A DNA stretch of 64,000 nt from JANQIO01 sp036351375. GTDB taxonomy: Bacteria > Pseudomonadota > Gammaproteobacteria > Pseudomonadales > Halieaceae. Of the stretch, positions 16,025 through 21,606 are shown piece after piece. The notes beneath the pieces are model-generated. The model worked only from the letters and a program-made list of their open reading frames with translations. It ran no database searches and had not been told where the DNA came from. A program made the position numbers and the translations under genes. Numbering within the stretch: the first letter of the stretch is position 1; each line of letters begins with the position of its first letter. The DNA lies in the NCBI GenBank assembly GCA_036351375.1, contig JAZBOY010000092.1, positions 124,001-188,000 of the forward strand, given 5' to 3'.

Positions 16025-16245
16025 GCGTGTTCAAGGCGCTCTGCCAGCCAGACCTTGATAATGGATTGTCGAGTAACTCCCAGTCTTGCCGCCTCTTTGT
16101 CTAGAGACGTGATCATCCATTCGGGAAAATCTACGTTAACTCGTCTCGGTGTTTGATTCGGCCGCTTGAGACTGGAAAGATCCAGATCATCAATTATGTC
16201 TTCCTTTCCCTGGTCGAATTTTTTGTCAAAATCTTTAGCTTTCAT
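16012..16245 (-). CDS. brnA: BrnA-type antitoxin
   Basis: 77 residues, starting MKAKDFDKKFDQGKEDII. The N-terminal part is acidic and toxin-binding; the C-terminal ribbon-helix-helix shows RVNVDFPEWMITSLDKEAARLGVTRQSIIKVWLAERLE. Overlaps the BrnT end by 11 bp. BrnA neutralises BrnT and normally represses the operon through the palindrome upstream. It is the last gene in its cassette, ending inside attC 15970-16024. Confidence 0.92.
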   Translation of the reverse strand: MKAKDFDKKFDQGKEDIIDDLDLSSLKRPNQTPRRVNVDFPEWMITSLDKEAARLGVTRQSIIKVWLAERLEHAPNK

Positions 16246-16495
16246 AAAGCTCTACCTCAGCTTTCCGAGATCGCCTGACCGAAATTAATCGAATCTCGTC
16301 ATCTCGATATGTAAATACGGCAGACCAGTACTGCCGATTGAAGCGAGCAATGACGATTGATCTTGTCTCATCGTCAGACCTCGCGGCTAATTCGACCAAG
16401 TTCGGGTCATCCCAAAGGGATTGAGCCTGCTCAAAATCAATCCCATGTTTCTTGAGATTGGAGGCACTTTTTCTTTGGTCGTACTGGAAGTTCAT
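16235..16495 (-). CDS. brnT: BrnT-type ribonuclease toxin
   Basis: 86 residues starting MNFQYDQRKSASNLKKHGIDFEQA. The KKHGIDFEQAQSLWDD and RFNRQYWSAVFTYRDDEIRLISVRRS patterns define BrnT, a RelE-fold toxin that inhibits protein synthesis by cutting RNA. The typical gene order, toxin first and antitoxin second, is kept. The ATG at 16495 abuts the palindrome upstream with no room for a ribosome-binding site, so translation is probably from a near-leaderless mRNA. Confidence 0.92.
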   Translation of the reverse strand: MNFQYDQRKSASNLKKHGIDFEQAQSLWDDPNLVELAARSDDETRSIVIARFNRQYWSAVFTYRDDEIRLISVRRSRKAEVELYES

Positions 16496-16534
16496 AATGG
16501 TATAAAAAATATACCATTAAATTGTGTTTGGCAA
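16496..16534 (-). promoter_or_regulatory. Promoter and palindromic operator of brnTA
   Basis: A perfect inverted repeat, AATGGTATA (16496-16504) and TATACCATT (16510-16518) with a 5-nt A-tract between, ends one base before the brnT ATG. On the - strand, TTGCCA (16529-16534) and TATTTT (16506-16511) are 17 bp apart, so the operator overlaps the -10 box. BrnA binding here would repress the promoter. Confidence 0.7.
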
Positions 16535-16560
16535 GGACGGCAATTGGGGGCGCTAGGAGC

Positions 16561-16663
16561 CCCTAACGCCGCAAGCTGGGGCGCCCGACCTGGAGCGCAG
16601 CGGAAGGTTGGGTGTCCCAGCGTAGCGCCAGCCTTGCTTTGGGATCACAGTCGCTTGTTAGAT
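16561..16663 (-). repeat. Integron attC site after the DUF2007 cassette
   Basis: About 103 bp from CCCTAAC (16561-16567) to GTTAGAT (16657-16663, fits GTTRRRY). GCAAGCTGGGG and CGACCTGGAGCG at the left, and GGGTGTCCCAGCG with GCTTGTTAGAT at the right, are shared with the other long attC sites of this array. It is the best-preserved long attC here. Confidence 0.8.
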
Positions 16664-16983
16664 GGCCTCTTTCCACCTGGCACCGACCAACCCATAAATA
16701 GAAATTCAACAACGACCCTTAGTTTAGACTTCGGAGCGAGATTGGTTGCAGTAGGCTCGTACCCAGATCGGAAGTCTGCCACGATCTCCAGTGCATGCTC
16801 GATGTAGTTCTCTGGCACTTTTATTGCGCGCTCGTTATAGGACGCGACCTGAGGGCCAGGATAAAGACTGCCAAAATACTGGCCGGCTACAAAGTAGGGA
16901 ATACTCGCTGCTTCCAACTCGCAAACGAGTAGCGCCAGCCTTGCCTTGTTAGGCGGCTTATTGATCAGCTGTGAACAGGACAT
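16645..16983 (-). pseudogene. DUF2007-like protein, N-terminal truncated and fused to a broken attC
   Basis: The recognisable domain runs LLVCELEAASIPYFVAGQYF through YNERAIKVPENYIEHALEIV, the DUF2007 (putative signal transducing protein) pattern, but its first beta-strand and natural start are missing. Immediately upstream the frame enters attC-like DNA (16930-16954), so the start and half of the attC were deleted together. Translation could only begin in preceding DNA, for example at ATG 16983 inside the end of the DUF1877 gene. It ends inside attC 16561-16663. Confidence 0.6.
16930..16954 (-). repeat. Truncated attC (half site)
   Basis: GCGCCAGCCTTGCC followed by TTGTTAGGC matches the right half of attC 16561-16663 on the + strand; the left half and the partner core are missing. 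GTTAGGC (16948-16954) fits GTTRRRY. The junction with the DUF2007 gene body marks a deletion. Confidence 0.65.
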
Positions 16984-17461
16984 GCCTCTCCTCATCTGCA
17001 GCCCGACGATACAGCTCGCGCACATTCTGAAACCATTCCCATGTGTAATTGAAGTCTTCGTCGGATAGCGGAAGACCGTAATCCTGCGGATCGATTACAT
17101 CGTAGCGTTCGCGGAACACAGACTTTGCAACGCCCTCAAGAGCGGCTGCAATGTCTGAAACTTGGGCCGGTTCTTTGAGACTCATGATGTAGTCGGGCTG
17201 CGTATAGATAAGCTTGCCAGCCAGGACGGCATGGTTCAGTGGATAGCTCCCGCCCTCCCAGGTGAGAGACCCATCAGCTAGCACTCGGTGCATAGCATCC
17301 CAAGCCTTGTCGCTCTCGGCTAAGTATTCTTTCGATTCCTCGAAGTAACGCTCTTCTAATTCTTCCTGTAAGTACTCTAGCCTCGCAGTCCCGTCGTTGA
17401 TGCTGAGTAATGTCTCAACATCTGCCGCTGACAATGCAAAGTGAAGTCCAAGACAACTCAT
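16958..17461 (-). CDS. DUF1877 (YfbM-like) protein, cassette gene
   Basis: 167 residues starting MSCLGLHFALSAADVETLL. Helical protein with the DUF1877 pattern: ESDKAWDAMHRVLADGSL, NHAVLAGKLIY and the end segment LSDEDFNYTWEWFQNVRELYRRAADE. The YfbM family is uncharacterised biochemically but is one of the commoner cassette products. AT-richer than the flanking chromosome. The gene stops next to the half attC 16930-16954, so its own recombination site is broken on that side. Confidence 0.87.
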   Translation of the reverse strand: MSCLGLHFALSAADVETLLSINDGTARLEYLQEELEERYFEESKEYLAESDKAWDAMHRVLADGSLTWEGGSYPLNHAVLAGKLIYTQPDYIMSLKEPAQVSDIAAALEGVAKSVFRERYDVIDPQDYGLPLSDEDFNYTWEWFQNVRELYRRAADEERHVLFTADQ

Positions 17462-17486
17462 TATCTATGTCTCCGCGGTGGTGGCA

Positions 17487-17561
17487 GCCTAACGCTTCAA
17501 GCTGGGGCGGCCGACAGGCCGTCCCGGCGCGAAGCGGCCTTGCAGCCTTGAATTGTTACGT
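17487..17561 (-). repeat. Integron attC site after the second cassette
   Basis: 75 bp from GCCTAAC (17487-17493, fits RYYYAAC) to GTTACGT (17555-17561). Arms pair as GCTTCAAGCTG with CAGCCTTGAATT apart from an extra base, and an inner GCCGACAGGCCGTCCCGGC stem is visible. The stop of the upstream gene is at 17565, just outside the core. Confidence 0.8.
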
Positions 17562-17564
17562 GGC

Positions 17565-17969
17565 TTATCCACTCACAGTTCCTTTCATGTAGAAGAGAAA
17601 TGGTAGAAGCAATATCCAGAAGATAAACAAACCAACGAGAGATACCGAGGTTACGAGATCTAGCAGGCTAGGCTTAAAGAGAAATGCCAAGCCTGGACGA
17701 TTGGGAAGCATCCAGACGTCGACGTTATCCCCTTTTCCCGGACCGAAGCTATTGAGATCTCTCAATTTCGGGACGACGACCAAGTTCGAGTTTCCCAGAT
17801 TTGCTCGAACGTCTACGCAAAAGCCCCCGACGATAGCTTTCCGAAAATCGAGAACGGTGCCTGTTCTAGGCTCAGTGCTGAGAAGGCCTCTGTAGATAAA
17901 GGCTCTCACGGCGATTGCGAGCCCACTAATGCTCGCAGCGATCAGCAAATATATTGTCCAGAAGCTCAT
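17565..17969 (-). CDS. Membrane protein of unknown function (second cassette)
   Basis: 134 residues starting MSFWTIYLLIAASISGLAIAV. One hydrophobic segment at the N-terminus, a soluble part with RTGTVLDFRKAIVGGF and NLGNSNLVVVPKLRDL, and a hydrophobic pair of segments near residues 104-128, ending FYMKGTVSG. The arrangement (TM, beta-rich extracytoplasmic domain, TM) is like DUF3592-type proteins, but I do not claim that assignment. Its ATG overlaps the stop of the preceding cassette's frame (ATGA). Confidence 0.72.
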   Translation of the reverse strand: MSFWTIYLLIAASISGLAIAVRAFIYRGLLSTEPRTGTVLDFRKAIVGGFCVDVRANLGNSNLVVVPKLRDLNSFGPGKGDNVDVWMLPNRPGLAFLFKPSLLDLVTSVSLVGLFIFWILLLPFLFYMKGTVSG

Positions 17970-18379
17970 GCTTTGACGATAGACACGTAACGCCCCGAGC
18001 AGGGGCGGCCGTTAGGCCGTCCCTGCTGCCTTGGCTTGTTAGGTGGCGGGCCGCCACGACGCAATATCCTAGTGGCAATAGTCAGGTTTATTGCGGGCAG
18101 AATGAGAGCCGCTTCGATGGGCGTGACCAGCAACGAAGAAATAACAGTTTGCTTCATGCCGGAACTGCCCGCGCTTGGGGCCACCCGCTGGATTGCGGAG
18201 TGGAGTGTGAGATTCAATATGATTATCGGGATAGCACAAAGCACGAGCAGCGCTAGAAGCCAAACCCATTGAGATTGCACTTGACCCGTGCCAGCCGCCG
18301 CACCGCAAGAAAAGAACAACAACACGAAGCCGAAGTATGGTGCGATCAGTCGGTTTCTCCTGGCTCGTAAAGCGTTCAA
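17966..18379 (-). CDS. Membrane protein of unknown function (first cassette), reading through attC
   Basis: 137 residues from ATG 18379, closest to the integrase. Three hydrophobic segments (about residues 11-28, 38-60 and 82-104). The last 22 or so residues (RQQGRPNGRPCSGRYVSIV) are encoded by attC 17985-18044 and beyond, because no stop occurs before it. The frame stops in the next cassette by the overlap TGA/ATG with its gene. No family recognised. Being first, it is the most strongly expressed cassette position in most integrons. Confidence 0.65.
   Translation of the reverse strand: MNALRARRNRLIAPYFGFVLLFFSCGAAAGTGQVQSQWVWLLALLVLCAIPIIILNLTLHSAIQRVAPSAGSSGMKQTVISSLLVTPIEAALILPAINLTIATRILRRGGPPPNKPRQQGRPNGRPCSGRYVSIVKA
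17985..18044 (-). repeat. Integron attC site of the first cassette
   Basis: 60 bp bounded by ACGTAAC (17985-17991) and GTTAGGT (18038-18044, fits GTTRRRY). The centre, GCAGGGGCGGCCGTTAGGCC, followed by GTCCCTGCTGC pairs into the expected imperfect hairpin. It is the site nearest the integrase and appears complete. Confidence 0.82.
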
Positions 18380-18387
18380 TCTAAGCC

Positions 18388-18680
18388 ACCTAACAGCTAA
18401 GTATGTTTCCGGGGTGACATAACATCCGGGCGCAGTATGTAGATTTCATACGCTCCATTTTTCTCAGAAAAATCCCACAGAACAAGCTGTTATGTAGCCT
18501 AGGCCAAAAATCGTAGTGGCAAAGCGCGCCGTGATCGAGACATTTTCACCATTTCCGCGCAATCGGCGCGTTCTCGAGCCTGGAGAAAAGCTAATAAAAT
18601 CATAGGCATGGCGTGTTGTCAGAGCCGGCTTGTCGCTGGGTCCCTTTAAAAATCGGTTGCATCTGTCGCGCCAAGGAATA
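18388..18680 (-). other. attI region and divergent promoter zone of the integron
   Basis: The core ACCTAAC at 18388-18394 (GTTAGGT on the - strand) marks the junction of attI with the first cassette. The DNA from there to the integrase promoter has no gene and should hold the rest of attI and the cassette promoter Pc. I cannot place Pc confidently. A perfect 8-bp inverted repeat, ATTTTTCT-C-AGAAAAAT, sits at 18457-18473. This is the only stretch of about 300 bp without a gene in the window. Confidence 0.6.
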
Positions 18681-18700
18681 CTGTCTAAATAGACAGTATT
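18677..18700 (+). promoter_or_regulatory. LexA (SOS) box in the intI promoter
   Basis: CTGT-N8-ACAG at 18681-18696 is the canonical LexA half-site spacing; the symmetry extends outwards to AATA and TATT, so only the central two bases break a 24-bp palindrome. It lies 13 bases from the intI start. A weak promoter, TTGCAT (18657-18662) and TACTGT (18679-18684) at 16 bp spacing, would put the box across its -10 region, so LexA would block intI transcription until DNA damage. Confidence 0.9.
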
Positions 18701-18712
18701 AGAAGAGCCGCG

Positions 18713-19696
18713 ATGGACGATGTGAGGCCGAGTCTGCCACAGGGGCCCCAGCGCTTTATGGGCCGTGTACGCCTGGATATGCGGGAACGGGGTTATGCGT
18801 ACGCGACGGAGAAGACCTACTGCCTCTGGATCAAACGCTTTATCCGCTTTCATAACATGCGCCACCCGGAGCAGATGGGAACGGAGGAGATCAACGCATA
18901 TCTCAGTTTCCTGGCCACGCGGTACAACTGCTCGCCGGCTACCCAGCGCGTGGTTTTGAATGGGCTTGTCTATCTCTACCGCAAGTTTCTTGGCCAGGAG
19001 CTGGGCCCGCTGCTCTTTGAAAAGGCCAAGCAGAAACGCCGGTTGCCGGTAGTGCTCTCGCATGATGAGGTGCAGCGCATACTTGAGCACATGCAGGGCA
19101 TGCATCGAGTGATGATTGAGCTGCTCTACGGTGCGGGATTGAGGCTGAACGAGTTGCTCTCTTTGCGCGTGAAAGACATCGATTTTGAATTTGCCACCAT
19201 CACGGTCAGGTCCGGAAAGGGTGACAAGGATAGAACTACATTACTTCCCGAACGCTTGATAGAGCCGCTACGTGAGCAACTGGAGCATGTGGCGAAGCTA
19301 CATCGGCGTGATTTGGAAGATGGTTACGGCGAGGCCTATATGCCCTATGCGCTGGGCCGCAAGTACAAGTCGGAATCCCGGCGACTGGGCTGGCAATTTG
19401 TGTTCCCTGCAACGCGCGTAGGCCCTTGCCCCAGAACCGGCGCCTTGCGCCGGCATCATTTGCACCAGTCGGCTTTGAGAAAACACCTGAGCAAGGCGCG
19501 CAAGGCATCGGGAATACTGAAGCCTGTGCATTGCCATACGTTTCGGCACAGCTTCGCCACTCGGCTCTTGGAGAAGGGTTACGACTTACGCACCATCCAG
19601 AAGCTGTTGGGCCACAGCGACGTGAAAACCACTGAAATCTACACGCATGTTCTGCGGCGTGGGGCCCTGGGTGTAATCAGCCCGTTGGATGGTTAG
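18713..19696 (+). CDS. intI: Integron integrase IntI (tyrosine recombinase)
   Basis: 327 residues starting MDDVRPSLPQGPQRFMG. The N-terminal SAM-like DNA-binding domain covers about residues 15-100 (YAYATEKTYCLWIKRFIRFH). The catalytic set is complete: Arg144 (AGLRLNEL), Lys169 (SGKGDKDR), His275 and Arg278 (HTFRHSFATRLL), His301 (LGHSDVKTT) and Tyr310 (EIYTHV). The extra segment specific to integron integrases is present at about residues 197-232 (DLEDGYGEAYMPYALGRKYK). It recombines attI with attC. It is divergent from its cassettes and preceded by a LexA box. Confidence 0.96.
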   Translation: MDDVRPSLPQGPQRFMGRVRLDMRERGYAYATEKTYCLWIKRFIRFHNMRHPEQMGTEEINAYLSFLATRYNCSPATQRVVLNGLVYLYRKFLGQELGPLLFEKAKQKRRLPVVLSHDEVQRILEHMQGMHRVMIELLYGAGLRLNELLSLRVKDIDFEFATITVRSGKGDKDRTTLLPERLIEPLREQLEHVAKLHRRDLEDGYGEAYMPYALGRKYKSESRRLGWQFVFPATRVGPCPRTGALRRHHLHQSALRKHLSKARKASGILKPVHCHTFRHSFATRLLEKGYDLRTIQKLLGHSDVKTTEIYTHVLRRGALGVISPLDG

Positions 19697-19740
19697 CGTC
19701 AGAGGGGCGCGCCTCCTCTACGTGGCGTGCGAGCGGTACG

Positions 19741-20166
19741 CTACCTCAGGTTGAGCCGCGCCCGCACCTCGTGCAGCTTCACCCAGCGCCAGACGTCGGT
19801 GTGCTCGCAGCCGTTGCTGTCGATGAATGCATCGACTTCGCCGGTGCGTTCCGCCGCCAGTGAATCCAGTCTACTGGTGAGTTCTGCCGCCGTGGCTTGT
19901 GGTTTGGCTTCCTGTAACTCGGCCAACGCTTTGCGCCTTACTACCTGGAAGTTCGACTGGAATCGCTCGCGTTCCTCGGCGTCGGGTTCGCCGCAGCGTT
20001 GTGCGGCATGGTCTGCGGTCACGAATTCGTCAAAGATAAAAAGCGGTTCTGTTCGGTAACGCTGGGTATGGAGGGTAGACAGCTCCAGTCCCACGTAGCC
20101 CACAACGATGACTATGGCGGCGATAGCACCTAAACTGCTTGTTTGCTTGGGCGCGGGTTCGTTCAA
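19741..20166 (-). CDS. Membrane-anchored protein of unknown function
   Basis: Starts at TTG 20166 (NEPAPKQTSSLGAIAAIV), giving 141 residues with one N-terminal hydrophobic segment (residues 12-30) and a charged helical remainder with two Cys (RCGEPDAEE, SNGCEHTD). No family recognised. It converges with intI, whose stop is 44 bp away, and starts next to the BrnA remnant. The TTG start is uncertain, but no ATG or GTG exists downstream that keeps the membrane segment. Confidence 0.6.
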   Translation of the reverse strand: MNEPAPKQTSSLGAIAAIVIVVGYVGLELSTLHTQRYRTEPLFIFDEFVTADHAAQRCGEPDAEERERFQSNFQVVRRKALAELQEAKPQATAAELTSRLDSLAAERTGEVDAFIDSNGCEHTDVWRWVKLHEVRARLNLR

Positions 20167-20203
20167 GCTCTACCACCTCTGTTCTGCGCATCTCGCTACT
20201 GCG

Positions 20204-20287
20204 ATCGGGGCCTTCCAGTTCTCTTTGGCTGGCAGCCTCTTGCTGCAGCCGCTCCACAAGCCAGACTTTGATGATCGACTGCCGCAG
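20204..20287 (-). pseudogene. 3' fragment of a BrnA antitoxin gene
   Basis: The - strand frame reads LRQSIIKVWLVERLQQEAAS just after the mazF stop, matching the C-terminal helix of BrnA in the cassette at 16012 (RQSIIKVWLAERLE). The N-terminal two-thirds and any BrnT partner are missing, and the frame has no start codon. It is a relic of a second BrnTA module. Confidence 0.7.
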
Positions 20288-20288
20288 T

Positions 20289-20639
20289 CTAGAGCAGTTC
20301 CTCCGCACCGAGCAAAGGGAGCAGGCGTTGAAGCGTGCCCACAAACTCCGTCTTCCGTGCCTTGCGGATTTTCTTCACGCCGCGGGCTCGCCATGCCATG
20401 GTGTGAACCTTGTTGGCGGCCACCACTGAGGGTTTATCGAGCCCGGCGACTCTGACTTCTGTGGCTGCGCCGCGAATACTGGTGCTAACAGGGCAGCAAA
20501 TCAGCAGGCCAGTTACGCGGTTGTAATCCGCACTGCTGAGCACGAGGGCAGGTCGGTACTTGCCGATTTCCTTGCCGCGCGTTGGTTCAAAATCCAGCCA
20601 GATAAGGTCGCGGCGGTCCGGAACGTACTCGTCGGCCAC
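20289..20639 (-). CDS. mazF: MazF/PemK-type ribonuclease toxin
   Basis: 116 residues from GTG 20639, which overlaps the mazE stop by one base. PDRRDLIWLDFEPTRGKEIGKYRPALVLS is the MazF signature, followed by ICCPVSTSIRG and ANKVHTMAWRARGV, also typical. It cuts single-stranded mRNA at short sequences. It is the toxin of a MazE/MazF pair just downstream of the integrase, on the far side from the cassettes. Confidence 0.93.
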   Translation of the reverse strand: MADEYVPDRRDLIWLDFEPTRGKEIGKYRPALVLSSADYNRVTGLLICCPVSTSIRGAATEVRVAGLDKPSVVAANKVHTMAWRARGVKKIRKARKTEFVGTLQRLLPLLGAEELL

Positions 20640-20908
20640 TAGTCTGCTTCCAGCTCTTCGGGGAGCAGGGTGATCTCTTCGTCCGCATGGGCGCCCGCGG
20701 GCGTCAGACCGGCAAGCAAGGCCTCTTCGGAATAGGGCAGCACGGATTCGCGCACTTCTTCCCGGATGGGCGTTACGACCAGCCCTTCCTCAGTCACCTC
20801 TACGCTTACGCGGGTGCCGGCGCTGAACCCGGGCAGATCCGCCATGACACCGCTAACGCGCAGGGCCAGGCTGTTTCCCCAACGCTTGATTTCGGTTTCG
20901 ATATGCAT
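20639..20908 (-). CDS. mazE: MazE-type antitoxin (AbrB fold)
   Basis: The ATG at 20908 gives 89 residues starting MHIETEIKRWGNSLALRVSGVMA, the AbrB/MazE DNA-binding swapped hairpin. The C-terminal acidic tail (DEEITLLPEELEAD) is the toxin-binding part. It precedes mazF by one overlapping base and probably binds the repeated GTATAC-containing sites just upstream. Confidence 0.9.
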   Translation of the reverse strand: MHIETEIKRWGNSLALRVSGVMADLPGFSAGTRVSVEVTEEGLVVTPIREEVRESVLPYSEEALLAGLTPAGAHADEEITLLPEELEAD

Positions 20909-20925
20909 CTGTTTGTATCCACATT

Positions 20926-20949
20926 GTGTATACAAGCAAGTGTATACAA
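20926..20949 (-). promoter_or_regulatory. Repeated MazE operator sites
   Basis: Two identical 10-bp copies of GTGTATACAA (20926-20935 and 20940-20949) lie 14 bp apart just upstream of mazE, each centred on the palindrome GTATAC. They are likely antitoxin operators over the mazEF promoter. The -10 and -35 boxes are not clear. Confidence 0.6.
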
Positions 20950-20982
20950 TGCGAGCCCGCTGGCAAGTAATGCGTTTCTACC

Positions 20983-21525
20983 TTAACGCGCAGCAGTGTC
21001 GGGGTGAGCAGGTTCGGAATAGGTAGCTTTTGAGTCAGGGGCGTGTAGGTAAGTGGTTTCTGGGTGAGCACCTTCCGGACGAGCAGTCTCTTGCGGGGAG
21101 AGTGCCGAGGCCAGGCCCAACAGTGTTACACCCACCAGCAGAAAGAACAGCTTCTCTGCGCCGACCACGAACACGAACTCCGGCTCCGCTGTGTGCGCGG
21201 TGAGGTTGAGGCCGATGTAGGCATCCACGGTGGTGCGTACAAAGGGGTAGACGATCAGGCAGGCGCCGGCCCAGCGGGCGTGCAGGGTGCGGGTGGGGTT
21301 GGCGACAAAACCGGCCAGGCACACAAGGCATGAAGCCAGGATGCCGTTGGGTGCCCAGGCCATCGCGGCTGAACGGCGTACCTGGTGGTCGCCAACACCG
21401 TCGGCGTAGGGGAAGTGGGCGGCCAGTTCCAGGATGTAGGTTTGCGGGTGCAGCAGGCCCCAGAATGGGTAGGCCATGAGCAACACGGCTGTGGTGATGA
21501 GCAGAATAATGGCGGTGCGTTGCAT
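20983..21525 (-). CDS. Membrane protein of unknown function
   Basis: I used the ATG at 21525 (MQRTAIILLITTAVLLMAYPFW); the frame is open upstream without support. 180 residues with four hydrophobic segments (about 4-24, 58-75, 85-100 and 118-138) and a Pro-, Glu- and Thr-rich hydrophilic tail (ARPEGAHPETTYLHAPDSKA). No family recognised. It is followed by mazE and preceded by the RND operon end, from which it is separated by 81 bp. Confidence 0.7.
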   Translation of the reverse strand: MQRTAIILLITTAVLLMAYPFWGLLHPQTYILELAAHFPYADGVGDHQVRRSAAMAWAPNGILASCLVCLAGFVANPTRTLHARWAGACLIVYPFVRTTVDAYIGLNLTAHTAEPEFVFVVGAEKLFFLLVGVTLLGLASALSPQETARPEGAHPETTYLHAPDSKATYSEPAHPDTAAR

Positions 21526-21606
21526 GGCGGGATTCTCTCTCACTAAGGAAGCGCTGCAGCGCCCGGCCTGCAGCACTGTTTTGGAAGTGTTTCTGCGAGA
21601 AGCGTA

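Noticed and set aside
18395..18660. Cassette promoter Pc on the - strand
   Set aside because: Several weak hexamer pairs exist, none with both good boxes and 16-18 bp spacing, so no call was made.
19697..19740. Possible hairpin after intI
   Set aside because: AGAGG and CCTCT flank GGCGCGCC, but the stem is short and mismatched and has no T-run.
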